Shown: positions 25,726 through 34,444 of the stretch, in pieces | How the letters are laid out: each line of letters begins with the position of its first letter | Position numbering within the stretch: position 1 is the stretch's first letter | Assembly: GCA_934182465.1 (NCBI GenBank) | Contig: CAKPRG010000007.1 | Location: 6,029 to 70,028, forward strand | Direction of reading: 5' to 3' | Source: an uncultured Clostridia bacterium | GTDB lineage: Bacteria > Bacillota > Clostridia > TANB77 > CAG-508 | Length of the DNA stretch: 64,000 bases | Notes under the pieces: model-generated | Database searches by the model: none | What the model saw: only the letters and a program-made list of their open reading frames with translations | What the model was told of the DNA's origin: nothing | Made by a program: the position numbers and the translations under genes

Positions 25726-26952
25726 TTAAATTTCGACAACCTTATGAGTGTAGTCTAAATTTGCAGTAGAATTATATTCATAACCTAAAGTATAAACATT
25801 AGTAGCAAAAATATCTTTTGAAATCATTGTATGTAAATGTTTGTCTGTATTATTTTCCATAAATTTTTTTACAGAAACAATAATTTGAAGTTTAGGATTT
25901 TGATTTGCAATAGCAGAAATAATTTTTTTGCCGTTTTTATTAAAACCTAAAACTCGTATATATGGCATTTGTTTTTTAGACATAGCAATATCTTTTTCTG
26001 AAATATTAAGTAGGGCATAAAGTAAAATTCTTTGAATTCTACTTTGTGTATATCTTTTGGATTTTATTTTTAAAATAAGTTCTTCTAAATTATTTGAAGT
26101 GTTTGCAGCTGCTTTAATCTTATTTTCTAAACCTTCAGAAACATCTGGAAGAGCAGCAATTTCAGATAAAGTCATTTTTCGCAATGTATAAATAATTTCT
26201 TTTGAAAAAATAGATAAACTAGGAATAATTTGACCATATTTTTTCTTTTCTTCAAGTAGTTCGTAAGTTTCATAAGGTACAACATAATGAATATTTTTTT
26301 CTTTTTGAAGCATTGTTCTAATTGCTGTTGCACTTGCAATTCCACTTTTTATATCATTACTATTATAATCACTATATTTTCTTTTTAAAGTAATTGGTGT
26401 AATAGGACTTTTTAATCTTTTTAAAGATTTCAAATATTCAATTCCAAGAATATTATTTGGATTTTCAAGTACATCTGTATATTTTTGAGAACTGCCAAAA
26501 TACATTTGAATAGCAAGTTCTCTAGCTTTTGGATATGAAAGCCCTGAACGAAGCTGTCTAGTGATAAGTGAAGAAAATTCTTTAGGTTCTTTGTACAAAA
26601 CACTTGCAACATCATCTAAAGGTGTAATTTCTCCAATTTCACTTCCAAATGATACATAATCTACAATTCCTAAACTGTTTAAAATTTTTATTGCTCCATC
26701 AGCAAAATTTTCAGCACTTGAAATTGCATATAATGTAGGAAGTTCTATAACTAAATCTACACCAGATTTTAGAGCCATTTCAGCTTTAGTCCATTTATCA
26801 ACAATAGAAGTATCTCCTCTTTGTACAAAATTTCCACTCATTACAGCAATAGTAAAATCTGTATGAGTAAGTTCTTTTGATTTTTGAAGATGCATTAAAT
26901 GCCCATTGTGAAAAGGGTTATATTCAGATACAATTCCTAAAATACCGTTCAA
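25726..26952 (-). CDS. tmcAL: tRNA(Met) cytidine acetate ligase
   Basis: 408 residues, nucleotidyltransferase fold (YlbM/TmcAL family). In Bacillus it uses acetate and ATP to acetylate C34 of elongator tRNA-Met, securing AUA/AUG discrimination. SEYNPFHNGH (the HxGH-like adenylation motif) and SGNFVQRGDTSIVDKWTKAE near the N-terminus and the GIEYLKSL region are characteristic. The start appears to be TTG at 26952, preceded on the minus strand by GGTGGTGA. It diverges from rnhA. Confidence 0.93.
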   Translation of the reverse strand: MNGILGIVSEYNPFHNGHLMHLQKSKELTHTDFTIAVMSGNFVQRGDTSIVDKWTKAEMALKSGVDLVIELPTLYAISSAENFADGAIKILNSLGIVDYVSFGSEIGEITPLDDVASVLYKEPKEFSSLITRQLRSGLSYPKARELAIQMYFGSSQKYTDVLENPNNILGIEYLKSLKRLKSPITPITLKRKYSDYNSNDIKSGIASATAIRTMLQKEKNIHYVVPYETYELLEEKKKYGQIIPSLSIFSKEIIYTLRKMTLSEIAALPDVSEGLENKIKAAANTSNNLEELILKIKSKRYTQSRIQRILLYALLNISEKDIAMSKKQMPYIRVLGFNKNGKKIISAIANQNPKLQIIVSVKKFMENNTDKHLHTMISKDIFATNVYTLGYEYNSTANLDYTHKVVEI

Positions 26953-26969
26953 ATAATATCACCACCATA

Positions 26970-26998
26970 TTGTAATATTTCAAATTTACTGATATAAT
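26970..26998 (+). promoter_or_regulatory. Promoter for rnhA-coaE
   Basis: TTGTAA (26970-26975), 17-bp spacer, TATAAT (26993-26998), about 40 bp before the rnhA start. Confidence 0.65.
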
Positions 26999-27041
26999 AT
27001 CATATATTAGTGAAAAAAACAACAAAGGAAAGTTTTTTATT

Positions 27042-27479
27042 ATGAAAGAAATTACAATTTATACAGATGGAGCTTGCTCTGGAAATCCAGGACCTGGTGG
27101 TTGGGGAGCTGTTTTAATTTTTCAAGGAAATCAAAAGGAAATTTCAGGTGGAGCAAAAGATACTACAAACAATATTATGGAAATGACAGCAGTAATAGAA
27201 GCACTAAAATTATTAAAAGAACCATGTATAGTAAACTTACATAGTGATAGTGCTTATGTAGTAAATGCTTTTAATGAACATTGGATTGAAGGATGGTTAG
27301 CAAAAGGCTGGGTAAATTCAAAAAAAGAACCAGTAAAAAACAAAGAACTATGGTTAGAGCTTATTGAATTAACGAATAAACATAAAGTTAAATTTATTAA
27401 AGTAAAAGGTCATAGCACAAATGAACTAAATAATAGATGTGATTATTTAGCAACTACAGCAGCAAAGCAATTTTGTTAA
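27042..27479 (+). CDS. rnhA: Ribonuclease HI
   Basis: Removes RNA from RNA-DNA hybrids. At 145 residues it is of normal size and has the complete acidic active site: YTDGACSGNPG (first Asp near residue 9), NNIMEMTA (Glu near 47), LHSDSAY (Asp near 69) and NNRCDYLAT (Asp near 133). GGAAAG lies upstream. coaE follows after 25 bp from its real start, suggesting one transcript. Confidence 0.96.
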   Translation: MKEITIYTDGACSGNPGPGGWGAVLIFQGNQKEISGGAKDTTNNIMEMTAVIEALKLLKEPCIVNLHSDSAYVVNAFNEHWIEGWLAKGWVNSKKEPVKNKELWLELIELTNKHKVKFIKVKGHSTNELNNRCDYLATTAAKQFC

Positions 27480-27504
27480 AATTTAAATGCAGGAGAAAAG
27501 CATA

Positions 27505-28098
27505 ATGAAAGTTATTGGAATTACAGGAAATTCTGGTTCTGGAAAAACAACCTTAAGTGAAATTTTTAGAAAGCAAGGAATAAAAGTTATAGATTGTGAT
27601 AAAGTTGCAAAAGAATTAAACAATCCAAATACAGAATATATGAAAAAAATTGTAGAAACTTTTGGAAATATTGTTTTACAATCAGATGGAAATTTAAATA
27701 GAAAAAAGTTAAGTGAAATAATTTATAACAATAAAGAAGCTTTAAATAAATTAAATCAGTTAACTTTTAAATATGTTGTTGACGAAATAAAAATACAACT
27801 TGAAAATTTAGAAAATGATGGTGAAAAAATAGTTGGTATAGATGCACCACTATTGTATGAGGCTAATTTAGATAAAAGTTGCAACTATATTATTGGAGTT
27901 ATAGCTAGTGATGAAATAAAAATCAAAAGAATTTGCAATAGAGATAAAATATCAGAAGAAGTTGCAAAGCAAAGATTAAAAATTCAAAAATCAGATGATT
28001 ATTTTAAAGAAAAAGTTGATTTAATAATTGAAAATAACACAGAAGATACAGAAAAATTAAAAAATTCAGTTAAAGAAATTATAAAAAAATTAACATAA
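27505..28098 (+). CDS. coaE: Dephospho-CoA kinase
   Basis: Last step of CoA synthesis, phosphorylating the ribose 3' hydroxyl of dephospho-CoA. With the start at ATG 27505 (AGGAG nine bases upstream at 27491-27495) the protein is 197 residues and begins MKVIGITGNSGSGKTT, with the P-loop at its usual place. The ATG at 27487 overlaps this RBS and is unlikely. DCDKVAKEL and the ICNRDKISEEVAKQRL lid region support the assignment. Confidence 0.95.
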   Translation: MKVIGITGNSGSGKTTLSEIFRKQGIKVIDCDKVAKELNNPNTEYMKKIVETFGNIVLQSDGNLNRKKLSEIIYNNKEALNKLNQLTFKYVVDEIKIQLENLENDGEKIVGIDAPLLYEANLDKSCNYIIGVIASDEIKIKRICNRDKISEEVAKQRLKIQKSDDYFKEKVDLIIENNTEDTEKLKNSVKEIIKKLT

Positions 28099-28135
28099 AT
28101 ATCAATATATCAAGTTATTAGAATAAATAAAATGA

Positions 28136-28205
28136 AAGGAGAAAATCGTATAATTACAAAAAAGCATTAAATTTGCTAAAACTTAACATTATACGAAGTA
28201 AAAAA
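28136..28205 (+). promoter_or_regulatory. Distant SD plus hairpin before queA
   Basis: AAAGGAG (28136-28142) lies about 63 bases before the queA ATG. In between, CGTATAAT (about 28147) and ATTATACG (about 28190) form a perfect 8-bp stem with an inner AGCA/TGCT stem. Folding would bring the SD to within about 15 nt of ATG 28206, which otherwise has almost no RBS. Known preQ1 aptamers do not match. Confidence 0.4.
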
Positions 28206-29231
28206 ATGAAAGTATCAGATTTTGATTATGAATTACCAGAAGAACTAATAGCACAACATCCTTACGATAAAAGAGATGAAGCAAGACTTATGGTTCTTCA
28301 TAGAGATACAAAAGAAATAGAACACAAAGTATTTAAAGATATTATAGATTATTTAGAGCCAGGGGATTGTTTAGTAATAAACGATACAAAAGTTATTCCA
28401 GCAAGATTATATGGAAAAAAAGATACAGGAGCAAATGTAGAATTCCTTTTGTTAAAAAGAATAGAAAATGATGATTGGGAAGCTATGGTAAGACCTGGAA
28501 ATAAATTAAAAACAGGAGCAAAAGTTACATTTGGAGATGGATTATTAAATGCTGAAGTATTAGACACTTTACCAGGTGGAAATAGAAAAGTAAGATTTAC
28601 ATATAATGGAATTTTTAATGAAATTTTAGATCAAATTGGCTTAATGCCATTGCCACCATACATAAAAGAAAATATTAAGGAAGAAAACGAAAAGTATCAA
28701 ACAGTATATGCAAAATATGAAGGATCTGCTGCTGCACCAACAGCTGGTTTACATTTTACAGAAGAACTTTTAGAAAAAATAAAAGAAAAAGGAATAGATA
28801 TAGCAAAAGTTACTTTACATGTTGGAATAGGAACTTTTAGACCTGTAAAAGTAGAAAATGTTGAAGAACATCAAATGCATTCAGAACACTTTTTTGTAAA
28901 ACAATCAGAAGCTGACAAAATAAATAAAGCAAGAGAAACAGGACATAGAGTAATTGCAGTTGGTACAACATCTTGTAGAGTATTAGAATCTGTTTCAGAT
29001 GAAAATGGAAAAGTAAAAGAAATAGAAACAGACACAAGTATTTTTATATATCCAGGTTATAAATTTAAATGTGTTGACTGCTTAATTACAAATTTTCATT
29101 TACCACAATCAACATTAATAATGTTAGTTTCAACATTAGCAGGAAAAGAATTTATAATGAAAGCATACAATGAAGCTGTTAAAGAAAAATATAAATTTTT
29201 CAGTTTTGGAGATGCAATGTTTATAGAATAA
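28206..29231 (+). CDS. queA: S-adenosylmethionine:tRNA ribosyltransferase-isomerase
   Basis: Transfers and rearranges the ribose of SAM onto preQ1-tRNA to give epoxyqueuosine. The family N-terminus is MKVSDFDYELPEELIAQHP, so ATG 28206 is the start (341 residues) although its RBS is poor. Other motifs: CLVINDTKVIPARL, EGSAAAPTAGLHFT, THLVGIGTF-like TLHVGIGTFRPV and HMHSEHF-like HQMHSEHFFV. tgt lies two genes downstream, so the queuosine genes are clustered around an unknown gene. Confidence 0.95.
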   Translation: MKVSDFDYELPEELIAQHPYDKRDEARLMVLHRDTKEIEHKVFKDIIDYLEPGDCLVINDTKVIPARLYGKKDTGANVEFLLLKRIENDDWEAMVRPGNKLKTGAKVTFGDGLLNAEVLDTLPGGNRKVRFTYNGIFNEILDQIGLMPLPPYIKENIKEENEKYQTVYAKYEGSAAAPTAGLHFTEELLEKIKEKGIDIAKVTLHVGIGTFRPVKVENVEEHQMHSEHFFVKQSEADKINKARETGHRVIAVGTTSCRVLESVSDENGKVKEIETDTSIFIYPGYKFKCVDCLITNFHLPQSTLIMLVSTLAGKEFIMKAYNEAVKEKYKFFSFGDAMFIE

Positions 29232-29254
29232 AATCTAAAGAAAGTTAATAAAAA

Positions 29255-30730
29255 ATGAAGGAAACAAAAGAAAACTATTATAAAGATAGTAATTTATCAC
29301 TTGTTCCTGCAGAGGAAAAAGGTATTACTAGAAAAATAAAAGATAGAGTACCAACAGTACTTGATAACTTAAAACATTATTCAAAATTAGCAGGACATAG
29401 TGCACTTGCTATAGCAGGTTTGTTTGGAGTGGTTGGAGCACCAATAATTGCACCTACAGCTATTACGACTACAGCAATTACTGCACTTTCAGTTGGTGTT
29501 GGAGCTTATGGATTAATAAAAGGCACAAGTGAAATGATATATAAAGATGAACCTGGTTTAGCTTTTGTTTATAAAAAAGATTTAAAAACAGGTGAGATGA
29601 AATTATATCAAGATTCAACTCAAATGCCTTCATATTTAAATGGACTAACATCTATACAAAAAAGTACTCTTATGTCATTGCAATCATTAGTTGGTTTTGA
29701 AAGATATAAAATGAATTTTGAAAGAACAAAACCATTAATGCGTGATGATGATGGTACTAAAGTTTATAGTCAAAAGATTTCAACATTAACACATAGTAAT
29801 AATTTGACGATGATGCAAGTATTAGAAGATTTAGGTTATTTAAAAATATGCTCAAGAGAACCAATGCTTTATAAAAATCAATTTTATGAAACATTTGGAC
29901 CTGGAGTTCAAAAAATGGTAGAATATGCAGAAAGTTCATTACAAAAAAGAGGAAAAAGTACAGATATATTACATAATGGCAGAATAGGAAATACAATTTC
30001 AAAATTTTATCCAGGCGAAAAAAGGACAAATTTAATATATGAAAAAATAGGATTTAGAAATTTTAATGATTTAAAGAAAATGGCACAAGAGTCAATTGAA
30101 GCAAGAAAAGTAGCTATTCAAACTTATAAAAAAGGACTTCATGTAAGATATACAAATGGAGAAAAATTTTGTTTACATGATATTATTGCTCTATATAATG
30201 CACAAAAAGATATGGCTAAAGAAGAAAGCAAATCTTTTTCAAAACCACTTGAAAAGATAACTTTTAGATTAACAGACAAACATTTTAATTTTGAAGAACT
30301 ATATGATAAAGCAAATGGATATACTGAATTAGGAGATATGACTCCAAAAGAACAAAAAGCATGGAGAAAATTAAGGCTATTATTTTTAGGAGAAAAGTCA
30401 AAGCATAGAGGAATTCTTGATTTGCCAGATACTCAAAAAATAGATAAATTATTTGGTGAAGGAAAAAAAGAAGTAAAACTAAAAAAGATAGATATAGTAT
30501 ATGATTCATTTAATAGACCAATTTTAAAATATGGAGTAGATAAATCTTTTGGAGAAAAAAGAGAAGAAATGCATCGTGAAGAAGAGCGAAAACAACGTCT
30601 AGATGAAAAAAGTGATTTTGATAAAAGGATAGCAGTAAAAACAGAAATAAAAATACCAGTACAAAATACACAATTAGAATCAAAAAAAATTGTTAAAGAA
30701 AGCGATAAAGAATTAAATTTTGATGATTAA
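29255..30730 (+). CDS. Unknown protein with hydrophobic Gly/Ala-rich hairpin
   Basis: 491 residues, not recognised. Residues about 48-90 are hydrophobic and rich in Gly, Ala and Thr (ALAIAGLFGVVGAPIIAP, then TTTAITALSVGVGAYGLI), suggesting a membrane-inserting helical hairpin. The rest is soluble, charged and predicted mostly helical, ending in a Lys/Glu-rich tail. It sits between queA and tgt with short gaps (23 and 25 bp), so it is probably co-transcribed with them. Nothing in the sequence links it to tRNA modification. The RBS is weak. It could be a lineage-specific gene. Confidence 0.6.
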   Translation: MKETKENYYKDSNLSLVPAEEKGITRKIKDRVPTVLDNLKHYSKLAGHSALAIAGLFGVVGAPIIAPTAITTTAITALSVGVGAYGLIKGTSEMIYKDEPGLAFVYKKDLKTGEMKLYQDSTQMPSYLNGLTSIQKSTLMSLQSLVGFERYKMNFERTKPLMRDDDGTKVYSQKISTLTHSNNLTMMQVLEDLGYLKICSREPMLYKNQFYETFGPGVQKMVEYAESSLQKRGKSTDILHNGRIGNTISKFYPGEKRTNLIYEKIGFRNFNDLKKMAQESIEARKVAIQTYKKGLHVRYTNGEKFCLHDIIALYNAQKDMAKEESKSFSKPLEKITFRLTDKHFNFEELYDKANGYTELGDMTPKEQKAWRKLRLLFLGEKSKHRGILDLPDTQKIDKLFGEGKKEVKLKKIDIVYDSFNRPILKYGVDKSFGEKREEMHREEERKQRLDEKSDFDKRIAVKTEIKIPVQNTQLESKKIVKESDKELNFDD

Positions 30731-30755
30731 ATAAATAATAGAAAGGAAGAATAAA

Positions 30756-31892
30756 GTGGAAGAAAAACAAGCTATAACTTATGAATTATTACATGTTGAC
30801 AAAAATTCAGGAGCTAGAAGAGGAGTTGTGCATACACCTCATGGAGATATACAAACTCCAATTTTTATGCCAGTAGGAACACAAGCAACCGTAAAGGCAA
30901 TGACACCAGATGAATTAAAAGACATGGTAAAAGCACAAATTATTTTAAGTAACACATATCATTTATTTTTAAGACCAGGACATAATTTAGTAAAAGAAGC
31001 TGGTGGATTACATAAATTCATGAATTGGGATAGACCAATTTTAACAGATAGTGGTGGATTTCAAGTTTTTAGTTTAGGACCACTTCGTAAAATAACTGAA
31101 GAAGGTGTTGAATTTAGATCACATTTAGATGGTAGCAAAAAATATATTAGTCCTGAAATTTCAATGGAAATACAAGAAGCTTTAGGTTCAGATATAATGA
31201 TGGCTTTTGATGAATGTTGTCCATATCCATCAACTTATGAATATACTAAAAAGTCTATGGAAAGAACAACAAGATGGGCAAAAAGATGTAAAGAATATCA
31301 TACAACAACTGATAAACAAGGCTTATTTGGAATTATTCAAGGTGGATTTTATAAAGATTTAAGAGAACAATCTGCAAAAGAGTTAATTGAATTAGACTTT
31401 CCTGGATATGCAATTGGTGGAATTAGTGTTGGAGAACCAAAACCAGAATTTTTAGATATTTTAAGACATACTACACCACTTATGCCAGAGAATAAACCTC
31501 GTTATTTAATGGGAGTTGGAACACCAGATTACCTAATAGAAGCAGCTTTAGCAGGAATAGATATGTGTGATTGCGTACTTCCAACTAGAATTGCAAGACA
31601 TGGAACAGCAATGACTGCAAATGGAAAAGTTGTTGTTAGAAATGCTACTTATGAAAGAGATTTCACACCATTAGATCCAGAATGTGATTGCTACACATGT
31701 AAAAATTATACAAGAGCATATATAAGACATTTGTTAAATACAAAGGAAATCTTAGGAATAAGATTGCTTTCTATTCACAATTTAAGATTCTTGACTAAAT
31801 TAATGGAAAGAGTTAGAATAGAAATAGAACGCGATAATTTATTAAATTTCAGAGATGAATTTTATAAAAAGTACGGTTATACAAAAGAATAA
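30756..31892 (+). CDS. tgt: tRNA-guanine transglycosylase
   Basis: Exchanges G34 of target tRNAs for preQ1. 378 residues, GTG start with GAAAGGA seven bases upstream. TDSGGFQVFSLG (catalytic Asp region, about 92), MAFDECCPYP, GGISVGEPK, the nucleophile region DCVLPTRIARHG (about 270) and the zinc ligands CDCYTC with the following His are all present. Together with queA it gives the last tRNA-level steps of the queuosine route. Confidence 0.96.
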   Translation: MEEKQAITYELLHVDKNSGARRGVVHTPHGDIQTPIFMPVGTQATVKAMTPDELKDMVKAQIILSNTYHLFLRPGHNLVKEAGGLHKFMNWDRPILTDSGGFQVFSLGPLRKITEEGVEFRSHLDGSKKYISPEISMEIQEALGSDIMMAFDECCPYPSTYEYTKKSMERTTRWAKRCKEYHTTTDKQGLFGIIQGGFYKDLREQSAKELIELDFPGYAIGGISVGEPKPEFLDILRHTTPLMPENKPRYLMGVGTPDYLIEAALAGIDMCDCVLPTRIARHGTAMTANGKVVVRNATYERDFTPLDPECDCYTCKNYTRAYIRHLLNTKEILGIRLLSIHNLRFLTKLMERVRIEIERDNLLNFRDEFYKKYGYTKE

Positions 31893-31926
31893 TGGGGATA
31901 ACCTTTGGAAAGGAATGGTGTAAAGA

Positions 31927-33627
31927 ATGAATTTAGAAGAAAGCGATAAGTTCATTAAGGAAAGAGAAGCGAGAAATGGAAAAAGAAGAATGGTTCTTAT
32001 TTCAATAGTATTTTGTGCTGTACTAATAGCTTTTCTATTTATAATAATATTATTTTTATGTTATCAAGATGCACAAACTTTAAAAGTTTTTGTTGATGGA
32101 ACAAAGCAATCTTTCTCATCTGATTTATTTAAAGAAATAGATGGACAAGAATATGTAAATGCAAGAGAAATCACAAAAATGTTAGATTGTACATATACCA
32201 AAGGTGAATATGGTAAATATACAGAGGATAATGATAGTTGCTATATTTCTAGCAATCATGAAGTTGTTTCAATGAAAGCAGATAGTTCTTCTATGACAAA
32301 ATATATTTTAAATGAAGATACTAATTCAACTTCAACATCATTATCAAAAGAAAAACTAGAAGCAGAACAAAATGTATATGGCACACAATTAACTGTAAAA
32401 TCAGCAAATGAAACAGAAGAAGTATTTAATTTAAAAAATCCAGTAAAATTAGTGGATGGAAATTTATATATACCATTCGATTTATTACCAGATATATTTA
32501 ATGTAAATATAAATACTAAAGAAAAAAATAGAGTTAGGATATATACACTAGCAACACTATATCAACAAGCAAAAAATGTTGCAGGAAAACTTGGATATTC
32601 TAGCATAACAGGCGAGTACGAAAATGTAAGAGCATTAGTATATGGCCTAATAGTAGTTGGTCAAGATGATAAATACGGAGTAATAAATACTAGTGGTGAA
32701 GAAGTTATTAGTTTAAAATATAATGAAGTAGAATTTGTACAAAATGTAAAAGAATTTTTTGTATATGCAAATAATACTATAGGTTTATTAGGTAGTGATG
32801 GAGCAACTATTATAAAACCAACTGAATATGACGATATATCAGTTTTAAGTGCAGAAAAACAATTATACTTAGTTCAAAAAAATAATAAATATGGTGTATT
32901 AAATAGAAAAGGTGAAGTTGTAGTTCATGCCGAATATGACCAAATAGGCCTTGTAGATAAATCAGGAAAATCAACAGAAGATGAATTAATAGCTAGTCTT
33001 GAAAACCCAGTAGTATTGTTTGACACTTGCATACCAGTTAAACAGGGTACAAAATATGGATTATACGATATAGATGGAACAGAACTTGCAAAAACAGTAT
33101 ATGATGGATTGGGATATAAAGTAGATACTAAAAACAATTCAAGTTCATCAAGTTCATCAAGTTCATCAAGTTCATCAAGTTCTTCAAATTCTTCTACAAA
33201 TACAGTAGGAGAAAATAGTGTATTATTATTGCCAGAAAGTACTGGAATAAAAGGAATTGTAATAAATCAAAATGGTGGTTATGGTATCTATGATGTAGAA
33301 GCAAAAAGAATTATAGTTCCAACAGTATGTAGCAAAATTTATTCAATTACAAAAAATGGTGTTACAAATTACTATATGGAATTTAGTGGAAATCAACTTG
33401 ATGTAGCAGAATATATGGTAGCAAATAATTTGGTTTCTGTAAAAGCTAATTCAAATAAAGCAGATAAAAATTCAATTGTAGATAATACGGTAGATACAAC
33501 AAATACAACTGATACAACTGATACAAATGTAACTACAGATACAAGCACACAACCAACAGAAGAGCAATCTACAAAAGAGTCAACAGAAGGACAAGAAACT
33601 CCAGTTGAACAACAACCAGAAAATTAA
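31927..33627 (+). CDS. Membrane-anchored WG-repeat protein with Ser tract
   Basis: 566 residues: N-terminal cytoplasmic segment, one membrane helix (about 22-48), a small domain resembling copper-amine-oxidase-N type modules (LKVFVDGTKQSF, EYVNAREITKML), then degenerate WG-type repeats (KYGVINTSGEEVISLKY, KYGVLNRKGEVVVHAEY, KYGLYDIDGTELAKTVY). A run of 16 Ser (about 407-422) coded by 9-bp tandem units splits the repeat region. The tail is Thr/Asp/Gln-rich and low complexity. A ligand-binding surface protein is likely; function unknown. It starts 34 bp after tgt. Confidence 0.75.
   Translation: MNLEESDKFIKEREARNGKRRMVLISIVFCAVLIAFLFIIILFLCYQDAQTLKVFVDGTKQSFSSDLFKEIDGQEYVNAREITKMLDCTYTKGEYGKYTEDNDSCYISSNHEVVSMKADSSSMTKYILNEDTNSTSTSLSKEKLEAEQNVYGTQLTVKSANETEEVFNLKNPVKLVDGNLYIPFDLLPDIFNVNINTKEKNRVRIYTLATLYQQAKNVAGKLGYSSITGEYENVRALVYGLIVVGQDDKYGVINTSGEEVISLKYNEVEFVQNVKEFFVYANNTIGLLGSDGATIIKPTEYDDISVLSAEKQLYLVQKNNKYGVLNRKGEVVVHAEYDQIGLVDKSGKSTEDELIASLENPVVLFDTCIPVKQGTKYGLYDIDGTELAKTVYDGLGYKVDTKNNSSSSSSSSSSSSSSSSNSSTNTVGENSVLLLPESTGIKGIVINQNGGYGIYDVEAKRIIVPTVCSKIYSITKNGVTNYYMEFSGNQLDVAEYMVANNLVSVKANSNKADKNSIVDNTVDTTNTTDTTDTNVTTDTSTQPTEEQSTKESTEGQETPVEQQPEN
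33141..33194 (+). repeat. 9-bp tandem repeat inside coding sequence
   Basis: Unit AAGTTCATC, four perfect copies followed by AAGTTCTTC and AAATTCTTC, encoding Ser runs. Copy-number change would stay in frame and alter only the linker length. Confidence 0.85.
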
Positions 33628-33655
33628 TAGTTATTAAAATAAAAAATTGATAAAT

Positions 33656-33687
33656 AAAAAGGCAATTCAATAGAGTTGTCTTTTTTA
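33656..33687 (+). terminator. Intrinsic terminator after WG-repeat gene
   Basis: AAGGCAATTC and GTTGTCTT form the stem, followed by a run of T. Confidence 0.75.
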
Positions 33688-33765
33688 TTATAATATCCAC
33701 TTTTATTCGTTCTAAAATAAATTGTTTTGCATAAAATGTACAAAATGAAAAGATGGAGGATAAAT

Positions 33766-34131
33766 ATGAATCAAATTGTTTTGGATTTTGTAAAATCAAT
33801 TTTTTTATCAATTATTATAACTTTAATTTCATTAATATTGCTTTCTATTATTTTAAGTACATCAAATATTTCTGAGAATATAATTAGTCCTGCAATTATA
33901 ATAATTTCAAGTGTTAGCATTTTAATTGGCAGTTTTCTAATTTCTAGAAAAATAAAAGAAAGAGGAATTTTAAATGGAGCAATTTTAGGTTCTTTATATA
34001 TGTTAATTATATATTTACTATCAAGTATAGTTAGTAAAAACTTTGGTATTGAATTTTATACTTTAGTAATGATTGGAAGTGGTATATTAGCTGGATGTAT
34101 AGGTGGAATTTTAGGAGTGAATTTGAAGTAA
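33766..34131 (+). CDS. TIGR04086-like four-helix membrane protein
   Basis: 121 residues, four hydrophobic helices with no large loops (FLSIIITLISLILLSIIL, ISPAIIIISSVSILIGSFLI, AILGSLYMLIIYLLSSIV, IGSGILAGCIGGILGV). GGAGG supports ATG 33766 over the earlier start. Size and position in the tgt-secDF neighbourhood fit the TIGR04086 family, which in Clostridia often precedes scfA/scfB (SCIFF peptide and its radical SAM maturase). Those two are not present here. Function of the family is unknown. Confidence 0.65.
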   Translation: MNQIVLDFVKSIFLSIIITLISLILLSIILSTSNISENIISPAIIIISSVSILIGSFLISRKIKERGILNGAILGSLYMLIIYLLSSIVSKNFGIEFYTLVMIGSGILAGCIGGILGVNLK

Positions 34132-34181
34132 TAAAATTTAATTTTTTAGAATATATTAAAGTTGAAAATGAATTATTGTAT

Positions 34182-34321
34182 AAAAAGTTGATATATATTG
34201 TTCTGTAATACCGCGTAGCGATCAAACGAGCTATGCGAGTGCGAATGGAGCAATCTTCATTTAAAATAAAAAAAGAAGATTGCGACAACAAGGTATGAAA
34301 AAACAAATATATCAGCTTTTT
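34182..34321. other. 140-bp fold-back element with three-way-junction shape
   Basis: The outer arms 34182-34202 and 34302-34321 pair over 20 bp with one bulged A. Next inward, ATACC (34208-34212) pairs with GGTAT (34292-34296). Inside are two hairpins, GCGTAGC/GCTATGC (34213-34236) and GCAATCTTC/GAAGATTGC (34250-34283). The core is clearly richer in GC than the surroundings. A T-run follows on the plus strand. It could be a MITE-like insertion or a structured RNA. It occupies most of the 313-bp gap before the HD gene. Confidence 0.55.
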
Positions 34322-34444
34322 ATTCTAGAAAATATAATAATAGAGGTTACTTTGTAGACAAAAAATAAAAAAAGTAATTGAAAGTAGTTGATATTTTTCG
34401 GCTTTTAATATAAAATTAACAAAGATTTATAATAGGAGGAAAAT

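Noticed and set aside
28099..28205. preQ1 riboswitch before queA
   Set aside because: The short preQ1 pseudoknot consensus is not found, and the queuosine genes present act late in the pathway; only a simple hairpin is visible.
33141..33194. CRISPR-like array
   Set aside because: The 9-bp units are contiguous, in frame and code for Ser; there are no spacers. No CRISPR array or cas gene was seen anywhere in the window.
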